Below the pieces are notes generated by a model. It was not told where the DNA came from. It searched no databases and was given only the letters and a program-made list of their open reading frames with translations. Of a DNA stretch of 45,005 nucleotides, positions 8,157 through 17,158 are shown one piece after another; the stretch's first letter is position 1; the number at the start of each line of letters is the position of its first letter. The DNA is from Lachnospiraceae bacterium UBA7026 (GTDB lineage: Bacteria; Bacillota; Clostridia; Lachnospirales; Lachnospiraceae), in contig DLBH01000077.1 in NCBI GenBank assembly GCA_002494165.1, forward strand, positions 13,047 to 58,051, in the 5' to 3' direction. The position numbers and the translations under genes were made by a program.

Positions 8157-11100
8157 TCAAAGAAGGGTAAGGTACTCATCTACAAAGTAGGCCTTCCTGA
8201 GGTAGTCTTCATATTCCTCCACGGAAAGCTCCTGGTCGTCCAGGCCGTTCAAGGCGAAGAAGCGGCTCTCCTTCTCATCGTAGGAGAAGGTCTCAAAGAG
8301 GATGTGATTCCTGTCCTCCACCAGGATGCCATCGGCTTCCAGACGGTAGTTGACATGGTCCTTGCTGAAGAAATTCATAGAGCATACATACCTGCCCGGA
8401 AGAACCTCAGAAAGTTCTTTCTCTGTGTAGGAGTCATCCTCCCCTTCAATCTGGTAGTGAAGGACCATATGACGGCCGCTTTCGCCGGTGTAGGTAAGGA
8501 AGGTCAGTTCCTCATATTCCACAGGGAAATGGAACCACTGCTGATAACTGTGGAAGACCGGAAGGTAAAGTCCCCGTTCCAGGAAATCCCCGATCATCCA
8601 GGAAGCCGGCTCCTTGACCCGGGCATGCCAGTCCTTCTTATCAGCGAAATGATAAAGATAATGGATCCTTGCCTCGTCGCCATTAACGTGGCCTGCCATA
8701 ATCTCCCTGCCAATCATCCTGTGAATCTTATCCGGCAGGGCTTCCCTGCCCTCCAGGTCCTTGCCATAGATATATTCCATGTAGGACCAGGCGGTCTCAG
8801 GGTCTGCCTGACTTTCATAGAAAGCCTCAAATACAGGAAGTACGTCCTCTGACTCATTTCCCGTAAACATACATTGTTTCAATATCTTCTTTTCAAAATC
8901 TGTCGTTTCCAGTTCAAACTTTCTGCTTCTCTCCCAGATCAGCAGCAGGTCCTCGGTCTCCCCGGAAAAATGCTCCATCAGATAGGTAAGAGTATCCCGG
9001 TTGTACTTCTTTCGGACAAAAGCGGACCAGGCCAGGGAAAGAGTGGTATCATCCAGCTTGCCCTGGTAGTACTGGATTCCGAAAACAGCCAGCTTCAGTC
9101 TCTTGGCCGCTCCCATGATGGAACATCCATAGAGCTCGATACCAAAAAAGGTATTCTCGATCATGCCGATCTCCATATAGTAATCCATGAGGGTCTTGCG
9201 GAAGCCTTCGGAAATATGGGAATAGTCCACCTTCTCTAACCAGCGGGCCAGTTCAGCCTTGTTCTGGTGATTCTCAAAATAGACCAGGAGCTTCTCCAGG
9301 GCCCTCACCTGCATCCAGGGGACATAGTCCGGATTAAAAACGATTCTCTTAAGAACCTCCACCTCATTTTCCGTGACCGGACCATCGATTCTTCCTGACA
9401 AAACCAGAAGCACCTTTTTGTTGACCAGGTTCTGTCTGACCCAGGCCTCCGGGAACTGGGACATCTCCAGGAACGGTAGGAAAGTATGCTTGATACCCTT
9501 GACATACCGCTGCTCATTGCCGTCCACAAAATAGAGGGTGGTCCTGCTGTTGTAGTACTCCACCTGGGTCACTCCTCCGGCGAAGGCATAGTATTTTTCC
9601 TCCCCGGTTTCCGGGCTGACCACATAGACACCGATCATCCTTGGATTCTGGCATGTCAGCTTGCGGAAGAAAAGGATGTCACATACAGCCTTCCAGTTGT
9701 CCGGATTAGAAAGAATCTCCTTCTGGAACCGGTTATAGAGGTAGGCCAGATGTTCATTGATCCTTCCCTGGAGCAGCTGCTCCTCCACAAAGGGAAGCAT
9801 TTTGGAGAAATAGGCCCCGAAAACCTCATCGTACTCTGCCTCATGCTTCAGCACGTTCGTATAGAGGTAGGCCCTTTCCATGTAGTCAAGGCTGTTGCTG
9901 TAAGTAAAGTATATCAGTACCCTCTGGGGTATAGTATCGTAGCTGTCAAAATCCATACTGCGGATAAAGAATTCATTGAGACCGATGATCTTCAGATTGG
10001 CCTCCACCGCCCGGCGGAAATACATGTGGTATTCCTTGCCGATCCGGTTGCCCTTGATTAAGAGAGAGCAGATCACCTGTAAGAAGAGGTCATCGGGCTC
10101 CACATCATAGAGCTTGCAGGCAATATGGAATATGGCATTATTATAGTATTTCAGCTTCAGGGCCAGCCTGGCGAACTGGTAGGACAGAGACATGGAAACA
10201 TAGCCATATCTCACACCCCAGCGGAAGATACTGATCTCAAAGGAGCTGAGCTCCTCCATGTAGCTGGGGTTTTCATTGAGGATATCACAGGCCTCAAAAT
10301 AAAGCAGACAGCTGTTGTAGCCCTGTTCAAAAAGCTGGCGGATGGTGTCATACTGGAGCCTCTTGTTGTAGACATATTCCCGGTCCAGATAGATCAGCAT
10401 CCAGAGGGCCTCCGCCTTGTGGGAGGAAGTCCCGTAGAATTCCCGGATAGCCACAACGGCCCGGGATATGGCATCGGGAGTCCGGTAGAACATGGCCTTC
10501 AGATAGAGGAAATAATGTTTTTCCAGATTGGAAAACTTCTTCTCCTTCTCCTCAGCCTCCAGCTGGTCCAGCAGCTGCTTGGCCTCCTCTTTCTGATTCT
10601 CCATCAGGGCATAATGCATCTTGTAGAGCTTCCACTGATAATGGTCTGTCGTCATATAGAGGTCTTCGAGGATATGCCTGCCGGTGTCGGCGAAATCATC
10701 AAAACCGATGCTGCCGGTCCTGAAATACAGGTAATTATGAATCAGCTCCGCCTTCTCTTTTTTCAGGCGGAGATTCTTTTCTCTCTCCTTGGTAAATTCC
10801 GGCAATGTGCCCCACCATTCCACCGGAATCTCAAAACTCTGCCTGACAGTGGTGATATGGATTACATCACTGCCCATAATATAATTTTTATTTTTCTCGA
10901 TGGAAATGTCCAGCTTTCCATCCTTGAAATCGTCGCTGGTAAAATGGATGCAGGACAGCTGGACCTGGTCTTTATCACAGGTTACCTTGCCTTCTATGTA
11001 GCCGCCATTCTCCAGAAGCAGGGTAATGGTATCCCGGTCCCTGCCCACATCCAGGACGATATTTTTCCTCTCTAAGGAAATGCTTGTCACTTCCTTGTAG

Positions 11101-11669
11101 CCGGTGGCTGTCAGGAACTCCTCCAGAATCAGGTTCCTGGACCTGCTCTTCATCAAGCTGTGATAGACCGCCCTCTCCTCCGGAGATTCTCTGAGGAAGA
11201 CCTCCTCGAAATTGGGCAGGAAGAAGAGTTCCACCGCCTCTCTCCGGTTGGCTTCGTAGAGTCTGGTGAAATCCTCCATGTCGGATATCTTGCCTATGGA
11301 GGTGCCGACGGCTTTTCTGACCACTCTCACGGAGTAGGGGATATTGTACTCTCCCCCATTGGTTATGAGGACAAAATCCCCCTCAAACTCGCTGCCTACA
11401 GTGGACAGTTTCCCTTTAAAATAATAGGGAATCTCCACCTTGAGACCCTCAAACTCACAGATCTCTGTCTCCATCTTGTCACTGGTGGAATAGATGAAGC
11501 CTTTCATGGCTATATTATTTTCACTCTCAATAACAAAGGAGGACCTGTAAACCCTTCCTTCCTCCACCTCTATCTCCAGATTGGTGATGGAAAGGCCGAT
11601 ATCCGGCAGCTTCTCCTCCTCAATTCGATTGACATTACTAATTACTTCTTTCAAGACGATACCACCCAT
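8157..11669 (-). CDS. very large conserved protein (DUF5717-like)
   Basis: About 1170 aa, soluble, no signal peptide or membrane segment. Residues 1-300 look like two or three beta-sandwich modules (alternating strands such as VYRSSFVIESENNIAMKGFI and YNIPYSVRVVRK). Residues about 310-1010 are a long helical solenoid (repeated hairpins rich in aromatic residues, TPR-like). The last 150 residues return to beta strands (MVLHYQIEGEDDSYTEKE). Such a protein is a scaffold type rather than an enzyme; no catalytic motif is visible. The start is uncertain: ATG 11669 is used, but TTG 11678 and TTG 11654 are in frame. It lies 48 nt after the phosphoesterase and 23 nt before the actin-like gene, in one operon. 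Confidence 0.85.
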   Translation of the reverse strand: MGGIVLKEVISNVNRIEEEKLPDIGLSITNLEIEVEEGRVYRSSFVIESENNIAMKGFIYSTSDKMETEICEFEGLKVEIPYYFKGKLSTVGSEFEGDFVLITNGGEYNIPYSVRVVRKAVGTSIGKISDMEDFTRLYEANRREAVELFFLPNFEEVFLRESPEERAVYHSLMKSRSRNLILEEFLTATGYKEVTSISLERKNIVLDVGRDRDTITLLLENGGYIEGKVTCDKDQVQLSCIHFTSDDFKDGKLDISIEKNKNYIMGSDVIHITTVRQSFEIPVEWWGTLPEFTKEREKNLRLKKEKAELIHNYLYFRTGSIGFDDFADTGRHILEDLYMTTDHYQWKLYKMHYALMENQKEEAKQLLDQLEAEEKEKKFSNLEKHYFLYLKAMFYRTPDAISRAVVAIREFYGTSSHKAEALWMLIYLDREYVYNKRLQYDTIRQLFEQGYNSCLLYFEACDILNENPSYMEELSSFEISIFRWGVRYGYVSMSLSYQFARLALKLKYYNNAIFHIACKLYDVEPDDLFLQVICSLLIKGNRIGKEYHMYFRRAVEANLKIIGLNEFFIRSMDFDSYDTIPQRVLIYFTYSNSLDYMERAYLYTNVLKHEAEYDEVFGAYFSKMLPFVEEQLLQGRINEHLAYLYNRFQKEILSNPDNWKAVCDILFFRKLTCQNPRMIGVYVVSPETGEEKYYAFAGGVTQVEYYNSRTTLYFVDGNEQRYVKGIKHTFLPFLEMSQFPEAWVRQNLVNKKVLLVLSGRIDGPVTENEVEVLKRIVFNPDYVPWMQVRALEKLLVYFENHQNKAELARWLEKVDYSHISEGFRKTLMDYYMEIGMIENTFFGIELYGCSIMGAAKRLKLAVFGIQYYQGKLDDTTLSLAWSAFVRKKYNRDTLTYLMEHFSGETEDLLLIWERSRKFELETTDFEKKILKQCMFTGNESEDVLPVFEAFYESQADPETAWSYMEYIYGKDLEGREALPDKIHRMIGREIMAGHVNGDEARIHYLYHFADKKDWHARVKEPASWMIGDFLERGLYLPVFHSYQQWFHFPVEYEELTFLTYTGESGRHMVLHYQIEGEDDSYTEKELSEVLPGRYVCSMNFFSKDHVNYRLEADGILVEDRNHILFETFSYDEKESRFFALNGLDDQELSVEEYEDYLRKAYFVDEYLTLL

Positions 11670-11717
11670 CACTCTCAAATAATTGTTCAGCTGTATCTTA
11701 GGCTTTTTGCTTTTTCT

Positions 11718-12209
11718 CTATTTCCCGGCCACAGGGGCTCCCATCCGGAAAGCAGGCCGGAAGGTCCTGTGGACCAGATTATAGCTGCCCTTGTCCACTG
11801 TCATCTCCACATAGGACACCGTACCATCCCCGCGGCGGCGGCCGCAGCTTCCGGGATTGAGATACAGAATTCCCCGGTCAGTCACCACCTGCTCAAAAAG
11901 GTGGGTGTGACCGGAAAGAAATATATCATAATCCCATCTTACCCTTCCCGCCCGACGGCGGTCATGAATCATATAAAAGCCCAGGCCTTCCAGGTGGAAA
12001 AACCGTTGGGGGGGCAGGTCTTCCATGGTCCTGTCATTATTACCCCGAACCGCTGTCACCGGGGCGATTCCTTCAAATCGCCGCAGGATGTCCCTGCAGC
12101 AGAAATCACCCAGATGGAGGATCCGGTCACAGCCCCTTTCCCGCAGATGGACTTCAAAGTCCGGCCACAGGGAATCATGACTGTCTCCCAATATGATTAA
12201 TTTAGTCAC
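11718..12209 (-). CDS. YfcE/MJ0936-type metallophosphoesterase
   Basis: A 163-aa calcineurin-like phosphodiesterase, cytoplasmic, probably using two divalent metals. The metal ligands are visible as GDSH (8-11), GDF (34-36), GNND (56-59) and GHTH (about residue 100). Length fits the small YfcE family. The start is GTG at 12209, one nucleotide after the subtilase stop codon, implying translational coupling. Upstream in-frame codons would run inside the subtilase gene and give a poor N-terminus. In many bacteria this family sits next to rdgB (XTP pyrophosphatase), not here. The substrate is unknown; the link with a secreted protease is positional only. Confidence 0.93.
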   Translation of the reverse strand: MTKLIILGDSHDSLWPDFEVHLRERGCDRILHLGDFCCRDILRRFEGIAPVTAVRGNNDRTMEDLPPQRFFHLEGLGFYMIHDRRRAGRVRWDYDIFLSGHTHLFEQVVTDRGILYLNPGSCGRRRGDGTVSYVEMTVDKGSYNLVHRTFRPAFRMGAPVAGK

Positions 12210-12210
12210 T

Positions 12211-14208
12211 TCAGGGCACGTCCCTTCCCAGCACTGCCGACCAGGCCGACCAGGAGGACTGCCTGCCACTTCTTATCCTGACATAGTAGGTTCCCTTGCC
12301 CAGGCCGGGGATCCTGGCTCCAGTCTTCTTTCCTGAAAGCTTATAATTGACTGCCTCACGGAAATCAGCATAGCTTGAAAGCTGAATCTGGTAAACCTTG
12401 GCCCCCCTGGCCTTCTTCCAGGCCAGGCTGATACTGCCGCTGGCCGCCGAAGCCCTGAAGGCTCCCGGTACCATTAAACGGACCAGGCCTGCCTTGTTGC
12501 CATAGCCAGTATATTTTTTGGAACTGACCTTAGCCTTAATCTTGTAACTGTATTTAACACCACTTTTGGCCTTCTTATCATACCAGAGCAGCCTGCCGGC
12601 CGGGACCTTTTTTACCAGGGAATAGTCTCCCCCCGCCTTTTTGCGGTAGATCAGGTACTGCTTTGCCGTCTTAACCGGTGTCCAGGTTACCAGGACCGCC
12701 TTGTCAAAGTTGAGAAGGCTGGTAATCTTAGGCTTGCTGGTATAGGTTTTTTCTTTACTTACGATATTGGTCTGGAAAAGGGTTCCCAATACCGGGCATC
12801 CATATCCGAACTTCTTATCCTTACCTCTGGCGCCCAGGTCTACACTGAGCCGCTTAAGCTCATCGACAACCAGGTCTACGGAAGCCGAGGGTCTGAGCAT
12901 CTTAATGTAGGCGCAGGCCGCGGCTATATGGGGAGAAGCCATGGATGTACCTGAATACACGGTCAGGCCTTTGTCATTCCATTTACTGGCACCGATGATC
13001 CGGTCACCGGGAGCCGTGAAATCTATCTTGCTTCCGTAATTGGAATAGGGGGCCAGACTTCCCGAGGATGTAACGGCGGAAACGGTAATTACCTTATCAT
13101 TATTAGCAGGATATGTATGCTTCACATCAGACTTGGTATTACCTGACGCGACACATATGGGTATCCTGAGCTTGCTGGCATAGTTGATGGCCTTGTCCAG
13201 AATATCCATATCGCTGACGTCCGAACTTCCCATACTGAAATTGATGACATTAGCCTTCTGGCTGATCGCATACCAGAAAGCCTCGCGAATGGTCAGGAAA
13301 GACGCCTTTCCACTGGCATTGGTCACTTTGAGTATCATCAGCTGGACATTGGCCGGTGTGGCCTCGGCAATTACACCTGCCACGTGGGTCCCATGGCCCA
13401 GATCATCTGCGATATCCCCAGGCTCTGAAATAAAGCTCTTTGAAGCAGGGTGAATGGTCCGGCCGTCAAAGAAAAAGGAGTTTTTATTGATTCCGCTGTC
13501 GATCAAAGCCACGGATATGGTCGCCAGATCCTTCCTGCCGGCCGCCTGTTCCTTAAGCTGGTCCATCTGCATATATCTGACACCCCAGGAATAAGGGTGG
13601 CCAGCCTTAAGGGCATCATTAACCCCATAACTTTCCCCGTCAAAAAGCTGGACATACCGGTCCGGATAACAAGAATTCTCACCGTATCTGGCTATAATCT
13701 TATCATAGGCCGCCCGGGTCTCCTCCTGGCTTTCAAACTGAAGTATGGTATCCTGGTCATTCTGGGTATGGAGGACCTCCTTAGCTCCATAGGTCTCATT
13801 AATCCTGGCCAGGACCACCAGCCTCTGCATCTGAAAGGGCGCTGTGACAGCCACCTTGCCGTCCTTCCTTCTCTCAGTCTGATAGATTCCTCCACTGTTC
13901 CTGAAATAAGCGTCGATGGTTCCCTGAGACCTGACTGCCAGGCTGGTCTCAGACGCCGAAGCACCGAAATGTCTGGCGAAGCTTCTGGTCTTTCCATCCA
14001 CTTCCACCTTCTGTGATCCGGGAGTCACCAGAGTCTCTTCAAAATAATCATTCTGCCAGTTATTATAGACCAGTTCAGCCACCTTCTCAGCGTCTGACCG
14101 GGTGACAGACGGAGAGACGGCCGCCCGGCCCCCTAAGGGCAGGCAGGCCACTCCTATAAACAGCAGAATAAAAAACATGACAGAATTCCCAACTTTTTGC
14201 CTTAGCAT
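12211..14208 (-). CDS. secreted subtilisin-like serine protease with Fn3-like modules
   Basis: A 665-aa S8-family protease. A signal peptide spans about 1-29 (hydrophobic FFILLFIGVACLPL before GGRAA). Residues 30-215 are a pre-catalytic region probably acting as propeptide or inhibitor. The catalytic triad is Asp237 (LIDSGI), His272 (DDLGHGTHVAG) and Ser422 (SGTSMASPH), with the oxyanion Asn357 (ASGN). Residues about 485-575 and 575-660 read as two fibronectin-III-like domains. No LPXTG or membrane tail, so it is likely secreted or wall-associated. Its ATG overlaps the dus stop by 7 nt, an unusual operon partner for an exported protease. The target is unknown. Confidence 0.95.
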   Translation of the reverse strand: MLRQKVGNSVMFFILLFIGVACLPLGGRAAVSPSVTRSDAEKVAELVYNNWQNDYFEETLVTPGSQKVEVDGKTRSFARHFGASASETSLAVRSQGTIDAYFRNSGGIYQTERRKDGKVAVTAPFQMQRLVVLARINETYGAKEVLHTQNDQDTILQFESQEETRAAYDKIIARYGENSCYPDRYVQLFDGESYGVNDALKAGHPYSWGVRYMQMDQLKEQAAGRKDLATISVALIDSGINKNSFFFDGRTIHPASKSFISEPGDIADDLGHGTHVAGVIAEATPANVQLMILKVTNASGKASFLTIREAFWYAISQKANVINFSMGSSDVSDMDILDKAINYASKLRIPICVASGNTKSDVKHTYPANNDKVITVSAVTSSGSLAPYSNYGSKIDFTAPGDRIIGASKWNDKGLTVYSGTSMASPHIAAACAYIKMLRPSASVDLVVDELKRLSVDLGARGKDKKFGYGCPVLGTLFQTNIVSKEKTYTSKPKITSLLNFDKAVLVTWTPVKTAKQYLIYRKKAGGDYSLVKKVPAGRLLWYDKKAKSGVKYSYKIKAKVSSKKYTGYGNKAGLVRLMVPGAFRASAASGSISLAWKKARGAKVYQIQLSSYADFREAVNYKLSGKKTGARIPGLGKGTYYVRIRSGRQSSWSAWSAVLGRDVP

Positions 14209-15143
14209 AATCTCTCTCTTTCCTCCTGATACAACTCTTTAACCAACATCTTGTATTCGCGCAGACAAGATGTCTTTTTTATTTTTTTGCCAATCCTCTT
14301 TCCCTCAGGAAACTGGGACAGCATAAAGGACCAGATCTCTTTCATTTTAAAGAGAACGTTTTTTTCACCGGACATGACCTCCTCATAGGTCTGGCAAAGT
14401 TCCTCGAGAAAAGCCTCTTCCTGTTTGAGGTCCCTTTTACCACCCAGGCTTTCCAGAGCCAGGGAGGGCCTTGCGATCAAGCCCCTGCCCATCATGAGCC
14501 GGTCCACCTGGGGAAAGGTCTTCCTGAATTCCCCGCAATCCTCCGGTGAAAATAAATCTCCGTTGTAACAGACCTTGTGGCGGCTGATAGCAAGGGCCCT
14601 GGCAAATGCCTCCCGGTTGACCGGTTTTTTATACATGTCCTCTCTCACCCGGGCATGGATGATCAACTCGGATAGGGGATAGTCATTGTAAATCCCCATA
14701 AGAGCTATAATCTCCTCCGGGTCCTTCATGCCAAGTCTGGTCTTTACAGAAACCCTGATTCCGGTATGGCTGCAAACGGTCTCAAAAAAGCTTCGCAGCT
14801 GATCCGGGTCAGCCAGAAAACCGCTGCCCTTTCCCTTGGATACTACAGTCCCCGAAGGACAGCCCAGATTCAGGTTAACCTCATCATAACCATAATCTTC
14901 CTTCAGCCGCCGGGCAAGAGATAGAAAGTCCTCAGGATTCCTGGTCAGAATCTGGGGAACAAGAGGAATCCCCTTATTATTCTCAGGAAGAATGTCATTC
15001 TTCTCCCGGTTTGTGAAGCCCCTTTTAATCTTAGGTGTAATAAAAGGGGTAAAATACTTATCTATACCAGGGAAGTATTTGTGATGTACATTTCGATAAC
15101 GATAGCCTGTGATTCCCTCCATGGGAGCGGCGTAACAGATCAT
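14202..15143 (-). CDS. tRNA-dihydrouridine synthase
   Basis: FMN-dependent enzyme that reduces uridine to dihydrouridine in tRNA D-loops. The TIM-barrel start (ICYAAPMEGITG), the active-site Cys95 within NLNLGCPSG, and later FMN/phosphate segments (SVKTRLGM, IIHARVREDMY, MMGRGL) are all present. Length is 313 aa from the ATG at 15143, chosen because AGGAGG (15151-15156) lies 7 nt upstream; the earlier in-frame codon at 15161 lacks this. The basic helical C-terminus (KRIGKKIKK) matches the tRNA-binding tail of the family. Which Dus subtype (position of the uridine) cannot be told. It leads a six-gene operon. Confidence 0.95.
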   Translation of the reverse strand: MICYAAPMEGITGYRYRNVHHKYFPGIDKYFTPFITPKIKRGFTNREKNDILPENNKGIPLVPQILTRNPEDFLSLARRLKEDYGYDEVNLNLGCPSGTVVSKGKGSGFLADPDQLRSFFETVCSHTGIRVSVKTRLGMKDPEEIIALMGIYNDYPLSELIIHARVREDMYKKPVNREAFARALAISRHKVCYNGDLFSPEDCGEFRKTFPQVDRLMMGRGLIARPSLALESLGGKRDLKQEEAFLEELCQTYEEVMSGEKNVLFKMKEIWSFMLSQFPEGKRIGKKIKKTSCLREYKMLVKELYQEERERLC

Positions 15144-15171
15144 TCCCTTTCCTCCTGTCATAATCCATTTA

Positions 15172-15200
15172 ATTATACCCTAATTATAGTGTTTTCGCAA
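15172..15200 (-). promoter_or_regulatory. sigma-A promoter for dus operon
   Basis: On the minus strand TTGCGA (15195-15200), 17-nt spacer, and perfect TATAAT (15172-15177), about 30 nt upstream of the dus ATG. It is the best promoter before the six-gene run. Confidence 0.7.
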
Positions 15201-15319
15201 TTTGTAATAGGAGGAAATAGGCCAGGCATTTTCAAGATAAGCTATGGGGTCTCATTTTCAGCCGTCAGCGGAAAATCCATGTTTTTTTCAGTCATTTTTT
15301 ATTCAGGGAAGGAAATATG

Positions 15320-15328
15320 TGCTATGAT
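15320..15328 (+). promoter_or_regulatory. extended -10 promoter for trmO
   Basis: TGCTATGAT (extended TG at 15320-15321, -10 TATGAT at 15323-15328) sits about 58 nt before the trmO ATG. No clear -35, as is common for extended -10 promoters. Confidence 0.45.
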
Positions 15329-15385
15329 TTTGCCAGAAGTACTTGAAAATGTGGACAAGAACATAGCTTGTCAGGAGGGAATAAT

Positions 15386-16078
15386 ATGAACAGACATGAA
15401 ATAGAAGCGATCGCTGTGATAGAAACTGACTACCCGGAAAAATTCGGCGTTCCCAGGCAGAGTGGACTGACAGAATCTGAGGCCCGGATCATCTTTCATC
15501 CTCCTTATGACCAGGCGGAATGTTTCAGGGCTATAGAAGGTTTCTCTCACCTCTGGCTGATCTGGGGGTTCTCAAAAAACCAAGACAGCCCCTGGACACC
15601 GACGGTCAGGCCACCCCGCCTGGGCGGCAACCGCCGGGTCGGCGTCTTTGCCAGCCGGTCTCCCTTCCGCCCCAACGGCCTGGGCCTGTCCTGTGTAAAA
15701 CTAATCCGGCTGGAGCCTAAAGAAAAAGACAGACCGCTGACCCTGGTAGTCTCGGGAGCGGACATGGTCAGCGGGACACCCATCTATGATGTCAAGCCCT
15801 ACATCCCCTACGGAGACGCCCATCCTGAAGCCTCAAGCGGCTTTCTGGCCGGCCTGCCCCGCCACAGATTAGAAGTAGTCTGTGACCCCGGGCTTCTTGC
15901 CTCTCTGCCGGAGGACAAGGGCAGGGTCCTTATGGAAACCCTTGCCCTGGACCCCCGCCCTGGCTACCAGGATGATCCGGAACGTATTTACGGTCTGTCT
16001 TTTATGGAATTCGAAGTTCATTTCAAAGTCAGGGACCAGGTCCTCACAGTCCTGGACCTGGCCGGCCGGAAAGGCTAA
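15386..16078 (+). CDS. trmO: tRNA (t6A37)-methyltransferase TrmO
   Basis: A 230-aa SAM-dependent enzyme of the TsaA/YaeB family that adds a methyl group to N6-threonylcarbamoyladenosine at position 37 of certain tRNAs. Seen in sequence: FSHLWLIWGF, RPPRLGGNRRVGVFASRSPF, RPNGLGLS, DVKPYIPY, which are the characteristic family blocks in the beta-barrel fold. The C-terminal YGLSFMEFEVHFKV strand matches the end of the family. ATG 15386 is chosen because AGGAGGG is 6 nt upstream; the TTG at 15368 in frame lacks a site. It faces purC and the two genes end 73 nt apart. Confidence 0.95.
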   Translation: MNRHEIEAIAVIETDYPEKFGVPRQSGLTESEARIIFHPPYDQAECFRAIEGFSHLWLIWGFSKNQDSPWTPTVRPPRLGGNRRVGVFASRSPFRPNGLGLSCVKLIRLEPKEKDRPLTLVVSGADMVSGTPIYDVKPYIPYGDAHPEASSGFLAGLPRHRLEVVCDPGLLASLPEDKGRVLMETLALDPRPGYQDDPERIYGLSFMEFEVHFKVRDQVLTVLDLAGRKG

Positions 16079-16150
16079 AAAACCTGATTCCGCTTTCCAG
16101 GCCAGCTGCCTTTGACCTTGGCTCTGGCCGCTTCGGGGACCTGGCCGGTC

Positions 16151-17023
16151 CTAGCGGAGGTCTTCCCCTGTCAGCTGCTTGTAGGCCTCAAGATACTTGG
16201 CTGTGGTCTTATCAATGACCTCCTGGGGAAGCTTGTAGTCACTGTCCGGGTTAGCCTTGAGCCAGTCACGGACAAACTGCTTGTCATAGGAAGGCTGGCC
16301 CTTGCCCGGCTCATAGCCCTCTCTTGGCCAGAACCTGGAGCTGTCGGGAGTAAGCATCTCATCACCAATCAGGATCTGGCCCTCTTCATCCAGGCCGAAC
16401 TCAAACTTAGTATCAGCGATGATAATCCCCTTCTCCCAGGCATAGGCAGCACATTTCTTATAAAGAGAGAGGGTATACTCTTTGAGAACATAGGCATAGT
16501 AAGAGCCCTTACCCGGGAACTTCTCCTCCAGAATCTCCACAGATCTCTCATAGGATATGTTCTCGTCATGGTCACCCAGGTCCGCCTTGGTGGACGGGGT
16601 GTAGATGGGCTCAGGCAGCTGCTCTGACTCCAGCAGTCCCTCCGGCAGCCGGATACCGCAGACGGTTCCGTTCTTCTGGTAGCTGGCCCAGCCGCTTCCT
16701 GTGATGTAACCTCTGACGATACACTCGATGGGGAACATCTCCAGCTTCTTACAGAGCATACTGCGTCCGGCAAAACGTTCATTCCTGAAATATTCCGGCA
16801 TATCCTCCACGTCCGTGGAAAGCATATGGTTGCCTACAGTATTTTTTGTCAGGTCAAACCAGAATCTGGACATCTGGGTCAGAACCAGGCCCTTGTCAGT
16901 GACATCGTTCTTCAGGATCACATCAAAGGCAGAGATTCTGTCAGTCGCAGTGATGATCAGATTGTCGCCGATATCGTATACTTCGCGGACCTTACCTTCT
17001 TTGATAGGCTTATATTCTTTCAT
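16151..17023 (-). CDS. purC: SAICAR synthetase (phosphoribosylaminoimidazole-succinocarboxamide synthase)
   Basis: Joins aspartate to CAIR with ATP, in purine biosynthesis. Motifs: GKVREVYDIGDN (ATP loop), SAFDV, CIVRGYITGSGWASY and IYTPSTKADLGDHDENIS. At 290 aa it is the longer class, compared with about 240 in Bacillus. AAGGAAGACT precedes the ATG. It stands alone rather than in a pur operon, downstream of nth. No purine riboswitch was seen in its 135-nt leader, but a CCTCTGCC/GGCGGAGG pair at about 17042-17073 can form a hairpin. Confidence 0.97.
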   Translation of the reverse strand: MKEYKPIKEGKVREVYDIGDNLIITATDRISAFDVILKNDVTDKGLVLTQMSRFWFDLTKNTVGNHMLSTDVEDMPEYFRNERFAGRSMLCKKLEMFPIECIVRGYITGSGWASYQKNGTVCGIRLPEGLLESEQLPEPIYTPSTKADLGDHDENISYERSVEILEEKFPGKGSYYAYVLKEYTLSLYKKCAAYAWEKGIIIADTKFEFGLDEEGQILIGDEMLTPDSSRFWPREGYEPGKGQPSYDKQFVRDWLKANPDSDYKLPQEVIDKTTAKYLEAYKQLTGEDLR

Positions 17024-17114
17024 AGTCTTCCTTTCTTTACGCCTCCGCCTTGTCCTGCCTGGTCCGGCAGAGGCTTCTTAATATTAAGCTGATTACTCTG
17101 GGTCTGTATTACTC

Positions 17115-17154
17115 AACTGACTCCCCGGCGGACCAACCCGGCAGGGAGTCAGTT
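17115..17154. repeat. perfect 11-bp inverted repeat downstream of nth
   Basis: AACTGACTCCC (17115-17125) pairs exactly with GGGAGTCAGTT (17144-17154) around an 18-nt GC-rich loop, 5 nt after the nth stop. No T run follows on either strand, so it is not a classical terminator; it may stabilise the nth mRNA end or be a processing site. Confidence 0.6.
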
Positions 17155-17158
17155 CCAG

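Noticed and set aside
13450..14016. 188-codon plus-strand frame opposite the subtilase
   Set aside because: Overlaps the catalytic protease gene fully and shows no family motif.
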